This document shows, one piece after another, positions 32,757 to 46,444 of a stretch of 64,000 nucleotides of DNA. Under the pieces are notes generated by a model. That model saw only the letters and a list, made by a program, of their open reading frames with translations. It was not told the DNA's origin and made no database searches. A program made the position numbers and the translations under genes. How positions within the stretch are numbered: the stretch's first letter is position 1; each line of letters starts with the position of its first letter. The DNA is from Phaeosaccion multiseriatum (lineage: Eukaryota; Ochrophyta, other classes), in the NCBI GenBank assembly GCA_965112735.1, contig OZ218951.1:4774001-4838000 (forward strand). The letters are read 5' to 3'.

Positions 32757-33538
32757 GCGAGCAGCCAGGAGGGATGCGCGAGGTGGGGGCTGATGGGGCA
32801 ACGACGACTTTGGCAACGAAAGTGTATCGCTCCAGAATGCTCGCTTGCACCATTCATGCAGCCCAGGCATGCGAGTGAGCCTGTGCATCAGAATGCGATG
32901 CGAAAGAGAGACTGCCCATGGCACACTGGCTTGGTGTTAGTAGGGTGAAGTGATTGCGATCCTCTGTCGCAGAGAGGAGCGGAGCACAGGAGGGAGGGGG
33001 TCCGGGGGGGGGGAGGGGAGTCATGTGTGTATCGTAGCTTATAGCTTGAGGGAGGGGGGAGAGGGAAGGTCAGTTCGTTTGAAGGGGGGAGAGTGTAGTC
33101 CCGATGGGTCGAGGCCGAGGGCTTCCTTGGTGGGGCATGAAGATACAGCAAGTAGTCGTAGCTTAGAGAAAGTACTGCCCTGCTAAACACACAATGGTAA
33201 AGGTGAACGTCAGGTCGTTGTGCTCGTGTGGAGGCGGAAGGAAGGCACCGCTCATCTAGGCAGCAGCGGCGCGGGCGCGTCTGTGCGTACTTAAACTCAA
33301 CACGGCCTTGCTGCCGCTGCCTTTCACCCAACAAGGAACTCCGCCCTCCTTGGATCGGGATCTGTGAATCCGATCACCAAACCCAATGCCTGCTTCAGAG
33401 GCCTTTATAGCTAAACTTTATCAAAGAGCGGGGAGGCCAGCGATAGGCAGAGCCACCGACAGCTGCACAGCAGCGAGAGAGCCTTCTGTAGGCCTCTTGT
33501 CAGCACTACCGTCTCAAGCGTAAGGCCGCTTGCTCACC
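32757..33538. other. Intergenic spacer of the ankyrin array
   Basis: Copy of the spacer at 30457-31252. The 3' flank of copy 2 and 5' flank of copy 3 are recognisable, including CTTGGATCGGGATCTGTGAA near 33350. No gene seen. Confidence 0.7.
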
Positions 33539-34203
33539 ATGATGGCGCAGCAGGCAACTCATCAGGGCCCACGCCAACGTCGACAAGACTAGCCTGGAAG
33601 GTTTCACTCCTCTTCACCTTGCCTCTCAAGAGGGACACGACGCCGTGGTGGAGAAGCTTCTCTCTGCAGGAGCACGTGTGCACAAAGGGACCAACAAGGG
33701 CGCAACACCTCTCCACCTTGCCGCGCAGGATGCCGTCGTCGCTCGTCTCATCTCTGCGGGGATCCCCCATCGATGTCACGACAACACACGGTACCACCCC
33801 TCTCGTTGTTGCCATCAACAAAGACCACCACGGGACTGCGCGGCAGCTCCTCTTGGCCGGTGCTTCGGTGGACAAGGCCTTGGCTGGGGCACGGCGGTGT
33901 CAGCTCGGCCTCGACATCGAGCAGCGACTTCTTGAGGCGGCAGCAGCCTTCTTCCGGTCCCAAACCGCGCTGGACCTCATGCGAAGGACGGATCCGACCT
34001 TCGGCAAGGAGAGCGGAATCCTGCCGCTGGAGAGGCCTGGCGGGGTGCAGAGCGAGACGTGGGAGAGCATGGCGGAGGAGTTGGGCTGGGCGAGCAGCAG
34101 GGATGCGGGAGGTGGGGGCTGGTCGTGCAACGACGACTTCGGCAACGAACGAGTACCGCTCCAGCTCGCTCGCTTGCACCAATCATGCAGCCCTTGCGAG
34201 TGA
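33539..34203 (+). pseudogene. Family A ankyrin gene, copy 3, internally deleted
   Basis: The start ATGATGGCGCAGCAGGCAAC of exon 1 runs straight into the middle of exon 2 (TCATCAGGGCCCACGCC), so the rest of exon 1, the intron and the first half of exon 2 are gone. The join sits at a short similarity (GCA-ACT against GCAGCT). From the start codon the frame reaches TAG after 17 codons. Downstream, ankyrin sequence is present but one extra G near 33760 shifts frame, and a GHE codon trio is missing. The usual TGA is TGG, so the frame reads on to 34203. Three or more lesions make a functional product unlikely. Confidence 0.85.
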
Positions 34204-34748
34204 GCCTTACATCAGGATGCGATGCGAGAGAGAGACTGCCCATGGTACACTGGTTTGGTGCAGGAGCGATGAAGTGGTTGCGATCCTCTGTCGCAGAGAG
34301 GGGCGGAGTACAGGAGGTAGGGGGTCCGGGGGAGTAGGGGAGTCACGTGTTTAGCTTATGGGATCAATGGGTGAAGTGTATAGCTTGAGGGGGGTGGGGA
34401 GGGAAGGTCAGTTCGTTTGAAGGGGGGAGAGTGTAATGCCGATAGACGGCGAGGGGTCCCTGGGGCTGTGCTCGTGTGGAGGCAGAAGGCAGGCTAACTC
34501 TCATCTAGGCAGCAACTGCGTCTGTACGCACTCAAGACTGCCCTCTCGCCCACGCGTAACGGAACTCCACCCCCCTGGGATCAGGATCTGTGAATCGGAT
34601 CACCAAACCCAAAAAATGCCTTCAGAGGCCTCCATGATTTCAAACTGATCAGAGAGCGGGGAGGAGCCAGTGACTACTGCAGCGAGAGGGCATTTGGCAG
34701 CCCCTTTGTCAGCACTGCTCGTCTCAAGGGCGGGGCCGCTTGCTCACC

Positions 34749-36305
34749 ATGGCGCAGCAGGCAAATCTAACGCCCGAGGTACGACCCAGCGTCCTCCTGT
34801 AGGACGGTGTTCTTCGGAAAGAATGGAGCAAAGAGAGGGGTTCTTGTGCGGATAGATAGCTGCGGTGGGTTCTCACGTATCAACGCAGAGGGAAGCTCTC
34901 TATTGATCCCTTTTTCTCCGGCGTATGTGCCTCTCCCCCGCTTCTCAAGACAGCACACTAAGATGGGGGGGGAGAGGAAAGCGAGGGGGGGCTTTGCGGA
35001 TACGATGGCCGCGGTGGGATGTTGGCGTATCGAAGCAGCGAGCACCTTCCTGTTGATCTCTATTATCCTATGTACGTGCGTGCTTCTCTCCCCCCCGAAC
35101 TCGTTTCCCTGCCTCAACAAAACCAGGCGGGGCGGCTGGGGCAGGCTCTGAAGAGAGGAAACAGCCTCTCCATTGTGAAAGCGCTGATTGGGAAGCTCAT
35201 CGCCAAGCATGGCAAAGCAAGCTTGGATCAGCCTATCGACAAAGACGGATGTACCGTAATGCTTGTGGCGGCACTGCACGGCCGGTTGGATATCGTGGAC
35301 CTTCTGCTGCGGGAAGGGGCCTCCTTCAGCACCAGAGGGGGACCCTATGGATACACGCCATTGATGGCGGCTAGCGGATACGATGAGGTGGTGAGGCGGC
35401 TGTTGGACAGTGGAGCACCTGTCGACCAAGCGAATACCAGAGGAGCTACTCCCTTGTTTGTAGCATCGCAAGAGGGGTACTCCACGACTGTGAAGCAGCT
35501 GCTCTCGGCGCGTGCTAATGTCAACTTGGCAAACGAACGCGGAGTTTCTCCGATTTGGATGGCCTCTCACAACGGACATGGCTCTGTTGTAAGGCACCTC
35601 ATCTCAGCCCAAGCGGATGTAAACCACGCAAGTAATCGCGGTTATACTCCGCTTCGGGAGGCATCGCTCAATGGGCATGCGGGCATCGTACAGCAGCTCA
35701 TCAGGGCCCACGCCAGCATCGACAAGGCTGACATCGAAGGCTTCACTCCTCTTCACCTTGCCTCTCAACAAGGACACGACGCCGTGGTGGAGAAGCTTCT
35801 CTCTGCGGGAGCACATGTGGACAAAAGGACCAACAAGGGCTCAACACCTCTCCACCTTGCCGCGCAGGATGCTGGGCACGAGGCAATCGTTGCTCGTCTC
35901 ATCTCTGCGGGATCCCCCATCGATGTCCCAAGATCAGACGGTGCCACCCCTCTCTTTGGTGCCATCTGCGGAGGCCACCACGGGACTGCGCGGCAGCTCC
36001 TCTCGGCCGGTGCTTCGGTGGACAAGGCCTTGGCTTGGGCGCCGCGGTGTCCGCTCGGCCTCGGCATCGACGCGGTGGCTTGGGTGCCGGGGTGTACACT
36101 CGGCCTCGGCATCGGCGCGGTGTCCGCTCGGCCTCGGCAGCGACTTCTGGAGGCGGCAGCAGCCTTCTTCCGGTCTCAAACGGCGCTGGATCTCATGCGA
36201 AGGACGGATCCGACCTTCGGCAAGGAGAGCGGAATCCTGCCGCTGGAGAGGCCCTGGAGTGTGGGGAGCGAGACGTGGGAGAGCGTAGCGGAGGAGATGG
36301 GCTGA
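34749..36305 (+). CDS. Ankyrin-repeat protein, family A copy 4
   Basis: Exon 1 is 34749-34778 (MAQQANLTPE), exon 2 is 35127-36305, phase 0, 402 residues, intron 348 nt. The N-terminal block, eight ankyrin repeats and the C-terminal block (FFRSQTALDLMRRTDPTFGK, ending EEMG) are all present. It differs from copy 2 by about 20 extra residues in the linker before the C-terminal block. There a 16-residue unit is duplicated (AWAPRCPLGLGIDAV then AWVPGCTLGLGIGAV). The frame is otherwise undisturbed. Function inferred only as protein interaction. Confidence 0.85.
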
Positions 36306-36779
36306 GCGAGCAGCCAGGAGGGATGCGCGAGGCGGGGCGTGGCGGAGCAACGACGGCTTTTGAGATTAAGAAGTATCGCTCTAACTCGCCCCCTTGCACT
36401 AGTTACGCAACCCATGCGAGTGGGGATGCGAGAAAGGTGTCCCTCACGGCAGCGGCAGATATTGACTTTGCGGAACGGCTACATGCCTGAGAGCGGCGAA
36501 GCTCATGCGGTGATCTGTCGAGGAGGGAGGGGAGTACAGGAGGGTAGGGTGTCAGGGGGGGGAGTGTGTAGCATGTAGGGGCCATGCAAAAGGAGGGGTG
36601 CCTAGTGGTAGGAGCGGGGGAGAGTGGCAACTCTGTTTGGTTTGAAGGGGGAGCAGCTCAGGTGAATTGAGGCCAATTGCGGATCGGAATATCCGAGCAC
36701 AGAACATTGTCGTGGGTTAGAGAAGGGGTCGCCTGCGAAACACACAACACACACAGGGGGGGGGGGGGGAGAGTAGAGT
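36306..36779. other. Intergenic, no gene seen
   Basis: 3' flank of the last array copy, diverging progressively from the other copies, then sequence up to the end of the metallo-beta-lactamase-like pseudogene. Confidence 0.5.
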
Positions 36780-38782
<2,003 letters not shown>

Positions 38783-39106
38783 ACTGACTGCTGCTCTGAG
38801 CGAGTGTCAAGAAATTGAAGAGCAGCGGCGTCAGGTTGAAAGAGGAAGATTGGAGCAAGCAAGCCACGAGCGAGAGATCCACCATAGCAGCAGCAGAGGA
38901 GGGGAAATTAAATGCACGAGGGGGGACGAAGCGGGTGAGCTGCGGGCGCCTTTCTTACCTTCACTGCGGGATCCCGCCAAATGCTTTTACAATTTGGATT
39001 TGGTTTCTGTTGTTTTTGGATGACTTAAGTCAATGATTGCAAACTGAAACTCACGCAGTTGGATTTTCTTTAAAGGCAGCCCGTGGGGACATCAGCCATC
39101 AAGGCG

Positions 39107-40935
39107 ATGGTGCTGCTGCTGTTGCTCCTGCTCGGCCTTCTGGACGACCTTATCCAGAGTGCGCACGGCTTCACGCTCGGTGGCGGCTCATGCGCAGCGG
39201 CAGCTCGAGCCAGGGGGTGGGTTTGCAGCAGCAGCAGTGGAGGGGGAATCAGCAGTAGCAAGGGAAAAAGCAGCGTCTCAGGGCAGTGTAAGCTGCACTT
39301 CAGCTCCTCCCCTCACGCTAGTAGCATCAGAGGTAGGGCCGAGACGACACGTGTCTGCAAGTGGGATTTGCACCAGTGTTCTCTTGCTGGTGGCGGCGAC
39401 GTAGACCGTAGCCCCACACGTGTCAGAAGCGACGGGCACTACGCCCCAAGTAGCGCGACGCCGAGGCCCAGGAGGGGGGGAAGGAGGGACGCGAGGGGAG
39501 GGAGAAGTGGTACCAGGAGGCACGCGCGCGACGGGCAGGGTGGCGAGGCGAGTCTGTTGTCAGAGGAGGCCCTTGCTGCGGCCAAGGAGGCCGCGTTGCG
39601 TTCTGACGAGGAGTGGTATCGCCAGTTCATTGGCGGGGGCGACACTGGCGATGACCCCACTAGAAGTAGAACTGGTGGTGGTACTGCTAGCAGCGCCATC
39701 AGTAGGCCTAGAAGCAGCAACCGGGGCGGAGTCGATCGCTCCTATGGACGTGCAGAAGGTGGAGAACAAACCCGAGGGGGATGGGAAAGGGAAAGGGATC
39801 AGCAGGCCGCGGGGCCCACCAGTGGCAGGCGGGGAGAACAGCCGCAGTATTATGCAGACGACGAGCTCTACTATGATGATGATGAGTATGACGACGACGA
39901 CGAGTATTACTACTATGATGATGAGGAGGAGGATGTAAACGCCAGGGACGATGGACGTGGACCAGCTCTGAAGCAGGGGAGTCGGCCACCAGCAGCAGTT
40001 GGTGATACAGTAGCAGCGGCATCTTCAAGGCGACTTCCGTCAGCGCCAGAGGCCCCGAGAAGAGCGAGTGGTGGGATTTCGGAGATTGAGGTCATCCCGA
40101 GGCCAAACCCTCTGAAGACCGCCAGAGAGGCGCTAGAGAGACACCGTAAGGAGGAAGAACAGCTCAAGCAGCAGCAACGGCAGGGTGAGCGGTGGCAGGA
40201 CACGGAGCGAGCGGGGGAGGAGGACACAGAGCGAGGGGAAGAGGAAGAAGAGGGAAAAGAGGACGAGGAGGACGCGGAGGACGAGGAAGAGGTTTTGAAC
40301 GAGCCTGTAGATGAGAAGGGGAAGGAGAAGAAGGGGGGGCAGGGGGAGGAGGAGGAGCATAGGGAGGGAGAGAAAGTGCAGCTGGGGCAGCCGGAGGAAG
40401 GAGTGCAACACACACCAACGGCAGCAGCGGTGCAGGGGAAGGAGGCAGACGCTGTGAGCGGGGTGGTGAACGACGGGAGGAAGGCACCTGTCGGCTCCTC
40501 TGTCGACTCCACTGGTCTTCCACCCTCCGCTACTGGCTCTCTTGCACCTCCAGCAGCAGATCAGCAGTCGGAAGCTAAGCCAGAGTCAGAGCTACCGTCG
40601 GAACCGATGGATCCTCGAGTGGTGGACCTCCTCGGCCTAGGCTACTCCAAGGTAGGTTGGTGTGGGCTTTTGTGTGGCGGGAGGATCGCGGAAGCGACGA
40701 AACGACGACGGAGGAGATGGTAATGGTGATGATGCCCTCTCTACCGTTGGCAGTTACATTGGCTGTTATACTCATTGCTCACGGGGCACGGGGATAACTC
40801 AAGAGAGACGTCGTATGCCTCTCCCCTTGAGTGTGTGTGTGTGTGCCTTACAGTCCATTACTGTCAGTGCAGTGCAGTCAGTGTGAGCTTAAGTGTCCTC
40901 ACCGGGATGGAATTGTGTTCGGGGCACGTAGTCAG

Positions 40936-40975
<40 letters not shown>

Positions 40976-43735
40976 GCTGTTGCTGTATCACGTCTCATTT
41001 CGTCCACCAATTACCCCCTCTATGTCCATGTTTCTCACTTTGTTCTCATCCGACGGGTACTTGCCTCCCTCCCCCAACCCTCTCTCTCTTTCTCTCTCTG
41101 TCTCTCGGACTCTCTTTCCCTCCCTCTCGCTCTGTCTGTCTCCCTCTCCTCTCCCTTCCCTTCCCCACCCCCACAGGAGGAAGCAGAGAGCCTTGTTCCT
41201 GAGGTGATCGATCTCGTCATCAGCGCCAAGATGAAGCGCCCCGCCTCTGGCATTCCGCCAGACTGGATGCAGCTCGGGAAGGAGACGGAGGGGCAAGACC
41301 AGCAGCAGCAGCAGCAGCAGCAGTTGGTGATACAGCAAGGGCAACGGCTTGGCGGTCTGTCAGAGGATTCCTATGCAGACGACGAGGAGGAGGAGGGATA
41401 CTTACGGGATGGTGGCGGCGTTGTGGGCCGGGGAAGAGGCGAGTACGAGGGCGGTGCAAGACGGGGGGGTGGTCGTGATGACGTAGGACAGCCCTGGCAG
41501 CCTCGACAACAGAGGCAGCAGCGGAACATGCGAGGAGGGGGAGGGGGCACGTATAGTCAAGACCCTCGGTACGACTACGACGAGAGACGGGGCAGGGGCT
41601 CTCGTGATGGTAGATACGATGACGATGATGATGATGATGATGATGGTGACGGCTATTATGACTACAGATATGGCGACGACGTGTATGAGGAGGACGAAGA
41701 GGAGGAGGAGGCGTATGACGAAGCAGGGTTCTACGGTGAAGGTTTCGAAGCAAGAAGGGGCGGCGGCAAGAGCAGGGGCAGGGGAGGGGGAGGGGGTGTT
41801 CGGTATAGCGACGAGTACTACGATGACGAGTATGATTATGAAGGCAGGGGTGACAGGAGGTGGGGGGGGAAGGCGACGGAAGACAGCCCCATTCGAAGGT
41901 TCATCACCTTTGTGACGGGTGGAGAGGGAAGCTTCGAGCAGCAGGAGGGGAAGCAGAGGGGGGGGCGCTACGGGGATGAGCGGGGTGGAGATGAATGGGA
42001 TGATGATGATGATGACGACGACTATGGCAAGCCGCTTGTGTCCTGGCCAGATTTGGACAAGTTCAAGGCTATGCTGAGGAAAGAATCTGAGATGAGGTTG
42101 GCGGTTACGGTAAGTGGGAAGGGGAGGGGAGTGGAGGGAGGGGAGGGGAGGGGAGGGGGGGAGGGAGGGAGGGAGGGAGGGAGGGAGGGAGGGAGGGAAG
42201 GAAGGGACGGGGAAGGGAGGGATAACGGATGGATACATGGATGGAGGGATGGATGGAAGAATGAGTGGAGGGAGGGAGGGAGGGAGCGTGTGGTGTGTGC
42301 GCTGTGCTGTGCGGGAGAGAGGGGAGGGAGTGTTTGCTGCATACTTCACTACTAACTAAACGCGATACACCCCACTTCTCCTCCTCCTCCTTCTCCTCCT
42401 CCTCTTCCGCTTCCTCCTCCCCCCCCCCCCTTTCCTGCCTGGCATTTTGAAATCCGATTGACTGACAGGGGCCCTGGGCGGCCGAAGTCGTCGCCGTAGA
42501 GAACCAACTCCGCGTGAAGGCCTACGAAGCTTGGCTCAAAACCCTCGAGGAGGGCATTGGGAGAAACCTTGTCTCCGAGGAAAGCAATCCCCGGACTATG
42601 GAGAACAAGCGAAAGAGGCTCGACATGGAGGATCAAAGGCAGCGGAGTCTCATGGAGCAAAGGGCTCGAGGGGAGGATGGGTGGAGCAGGGCAGGAGGGT
42701 TTTTGGACGAGCAGATGGAGACCCTGGCCAAGACATTGGAGGATTTGGAGGGGAGGGCGGAGGAGTGGGACAAAGAGCGGAGTAGGTTTGACTATGAGGA
42801 TATGCCCGTGCCAGGAGCAGCGAGACGGCGGCAGCGGCAGCGGTGGTGGGAGGAGGAGGAGGAAGAGGAGGAGGGAGGGGGGCGGGGGCGGACGGGGAGG
42901 GCCACGTCGAGGCGGGGGGGGAGGGCTGGTTGGGAGGGTGGTAAGGAAGGAGAAGCGTACAGAAGGCGGCGGGCGCCGATGGAAAGGGGTGGAGAAGATG
43001 AAGACGACGAAGGAGAGAGGGGCATGGGGAGGAGGACAAGGAGGAGGGAACCATCGGCGAGAAGTGGGGGAGGGGGCGCAGGCTACTATGACGACTACGC
43101 TGCGCCTCCTTTGTCCCTTGGAGGAGGTGAGTGAGAGCACGTGGACAGGCATGTTGGCATGGAAACCCGCAGACAGAGCCCAGTCTTGAGTCGAAAGGCT
43201 CTCGATTGACCCCCCTCTCTGAAGTCTATAGGCCCTTCTTTGAACACCCTCTCTATCGTCTTCAGGCTCTCGATTGACCCTCCTCTCTGAAGCCCCCTCT
43301 CTTATCGAAGTCTGCAGGCTCTCTGAAGTCTACAGGCTCTCTGATGTCTACAGGCTATCCACTGACCCCACTCCGCCCTCTCCTGCCGTGGGTGTGACCA
43401 TGTGACCCCGTGACTGTTGTGTGGTTGCTCTGCCCTTACACCTTTTCCTCCTCCTCCTCCTCCTCCTCCTCCTCCTCCTCCTCCTCCTCCTCCTCCGCCT
43501 CCTCCCTCCCTCCCTCCCTCCCTCCTTCTCCTTCTGCCCCTCACCCCCCTTCTACTCCACTGCCTGCACAGACGCCGAGCCTCCCTCCTACTCCTCCTCC
43601 AACGAGAGAGGTGACGACGACCTCGGACTCAACTTCGACACCCGAAGGAGCAGGAGGAGGAGGAGCGCCCCCCCCCCCCCGAAAGGGCCGAAAGGGAGGG
43701 GCCCAGAGAGGAGCGGAAGGAGAGGGCCGCCATAG
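39107..43735 (+). CDS. Unrecognised Asp/Tyr-rich protein with N-terminal signal, possible plastid targeting
   Basis: Four exons chain in phase: 39107-40651, 41177-42109, 42469-43126, 43572-43735 (TAG), 1099 residues. The N-terminus MVLLLLLLLGLLDDLIQSAH then GFT looks like a signal peptide. A Phe right after the predicted cleavage site is a feature of secondary-plastid import signals in heterokont algae, so plastid targeting is possible. The middle has acidic Tyr/Asp clusters (YYADDELYYDDDEYDDDD) and Gly/Arg runs. Conserved-looking pieces are ESLVPEVIDLVISAKM with PPDWMQLG, IRRFITFVTGGEG, WPDLDKFKAMLRKESEMRL, and AAEVVAVENQLRVKAYEAWL. I do not recognise a family. The dispersed motif occurs twice in its exons, once as AVGDTV and once as QLVIQQ. 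Confidence 0.72.
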
Positions 43736-44324
43736 TACAGAGACGGGTGCTTCTCCCTCCCTCCCTCCCTCCCGTGTCTCTTGGATGGCAGTGGATGGGG
43801 ATGGGATGGAATGTGATGGGATGGGTTGGGATGGCAGTGGATGGGATGGGACGGTGACTTGACTCACTTGGCCTGTCTCTGCTCTGGCATGGATAGGAAG
43901 GAGGCGAACAGAATGCTTTCGACAAGCACATTACAGACGTTTGTGTGGGTGTGAGCGAGCGTTATTTTGTTCTGAATGTATGGGGTTGTTCATTATTATC
44001 ACAGGCCACCTTTGGTAGTCAGGAGCAAGGGCCTAAACACCCCTAGTTCCTGCTCCTGTCAAAGCGCCTCTACAATTTTCGTTACAATTATTACTTTAAT
44101 TTAAAATTAAAATGGAATGCTTCTCTGAGACTCGGCACGCACGTATGGTACAAACCCAACAAGCAAAGTCAGCAGCACCACGACCAACCCCACAACACGG
44201 ACACATAAATGTACACATGACCACCCCAAACCCCGCTCCTCTCCCACCCGTCCTCCACCACGCCCCCTCCTTCCTTCCTTCCTCTCTCTCTCTCTCTCTC
44301 TCACACACACTCTCTCTCCCTCGT

Positions 44325-44386
<62 letters not shown>

Positions 44387-44410
44387 GTCCCTCTCTCATG
44401 GGCCCTCCTC
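43736..44410. other. Convergent 3' intergenic region
   Basis: It lies tail to tail between the gene ending at 43735 and the RING gene ending at 44411. The centre (43960-44115) is AT-rich (for example TTTAATTTAAAATTAAAATG). A (CT)n tract covers 44281-44395. No gene seen. Confidence 0.6.
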
Positions 44411-44986
44411 TCACCGACGCCATCGAGCAGCAAAGCTTGACACGACCATGAGCACCACCACGCTCGTCAGCACACCCGCCCCGGCCTTATTATACCTGTT
44501 GGGGCTCTTGTTGTACTCATCACGCAAGCGCTGCATTGCGCGTCTCAATGCCTCATCCAGCGATGACCCCCTCCTCTCGGAGCCAGCGTCAGAGCCAGTG
44601 TTAGAGCCAGCGTAGAAGCCAAAGCCAGAGCCTTCCGTTGCTGCCTCTGCTGCTACGGTTGTACCACCAACTGCTGGGGAAGAGAAAGACGCCGCCGTCC
44701 CGATGCTGCTGATGCTGCCCATGCTGCTGACACTGCTGCTGCTGCTGCTGTGTCGAGCTGACACTCCTCCTCCTCCTCCTCCTCCTCCTCCTCCCATGGC
44801 ACGGCTACGAAGGTCCTCCTGCACGGTACGGTACCTCGCAGTGTTGGTTGGGGTCATGCCAATGTTCATACCCCAAGAAGAGGAAGAAGATGAAGACGGT
44901 AACGTCGCCACCGCTGCTCTTGCCTCTGCCTCTGCTACTGCTCCATCGCCTCCTCCCCACCACATCCACCCAGCGGCCCCGGAGTC

Positions 44987-45026
<40 letters not shown>

Positions 45027-46394
45027 CGCTTCAGTGCGGTCTGTGCCTCTCGGAGACGGGCCTTGTGCGCCTGCCGAGCACTGTTCCGTCTGTGAGAAAG
45101 GGGCAAAAGATAGTGAGGTACGCGGAAGGTACAGACAAGAGGGTGGTGGATCTGTCAAACAGTCCACTGCCATCCACCCACCTCCTCCACCATGTACACA
45201 GCCTACAGGACGATTCACGTCACTTACCTCTTCCAGCTGTCCAAGGTTGGGCATACGCCCTTCATGAGCCCATTCTTCGCTTCAAAGTCTGCGTCGAGCA
45301 GAGGCCAGCCACAGAGAAGGAGGGAGACAGAGGGGCACACGGAAGGAGGGGGAGAGAGAGAGAGCGGGAGGGTGAGAGTGCGTTTCAGGGAGAGAGAGAC
45401 ACACACAAACACAAATGACATGTATACCGGAGCCCCCAATCGATGCGACGACAGTTTCAAAAACGCTCCCCCTCCCCATCCAATACTGTCCCCTTCACAG
45501 ACCACACGCGCACACTCACACGCACAACGCTGCCCCGGGGGACGCCCTCCCTCCCTTCCTCCCTCCCTCTGTACCACCAACCCCCTCACCTTGCACCTTC
45601 TCCTCGATCGTCGTCCTGAGCTGGTTCACTTGCGCCGTCCCCGACACGGTCTCTTTGCAAAAGGGACAAATCATCCCCTTTTCAGCGAACCTTCGCATGG
45701 GGGAAGGGCGGGGGGTGGGGCCAATCCAATAGCGAGCAAGCGATGAACGAGACACACAAACACACATACAAAACAACCGAGGTGCAGCACAGCCAAGCAC
45801 ACGGGAGGGGGGAGAGGGGGAAGGGAAGGGAGGGCTTAGAGGGCATCTTTCGCTCACAAACAAAGCAGAGGGGCACGGAGGAAATGATCACACACTTCCT
45901 GTGCGATTCTTCGTGCTCTTCCCCCCTTCTCTCTCTCCGCCATTGCATTCGCTCCTTGTACCTCCCTCCCTCCCGTTCCCTCCCCTCAAACTCACCATTG
46001 CTCCAAGCAGTCGCCACATGCCGCATGGCCACAGCAATTGACACTGGTGGGGTCCACCTCCACTTCTTGACAAATGGTGCAAATGTGCTCCTTCAACTGC
46101 AACTCAAACCCGTCGTCCCATTCCTCCGCCCCCATCCCCAAGCGCTGTTTCAGAAAGGCCTCTCTCTCTCTCTGTCGCTTCGCTGCTGTAGTGGCTGTTG
46201 ACCGGCCATGCCTTCGACTGCCATCAATCTCGTCATTGAGGCTGAGCGACTCGGGGTCTCCCGAATCGAAGACGGCATCTTCCCACATGGGGATGTGCAT
46301 GATGCCTTCATTACAGCGCAAATATAACAAAAATAACGACAAAAGACAACAATAACAGCACAAAACATTGTGTGAAACATCACCGGAGCATGAG

Positions 46395-46444
<50 letters not shown>

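Larger units (their letters stand above)
28600..36305 (+). repeat. Tandem segmental array of family A ankyrin genes
   Basis: Four copies follow head to tail, with start codons at 28948, 31253, 33542 and 34749. The first two steps are 2305 and about 2289 bases; the third is 1207 because copy 3 carries a large deletion. The repeated unit includes about 350 bases of 5' flank, exon 1, intron, exon 2 and several hundred bases of 3' flank, all recognisably similar. This indicates unequal crossing-over of a 2.3-kb unit. Confidence 0.85.

Noticed and set aside
43410-43862. Separate plus-strand gene starting at 43410
   Set aside because: The frame upstream of 43572 is a TCC repeat; the coding part is the last exon of the gene starting at 39107, which joins in phase.
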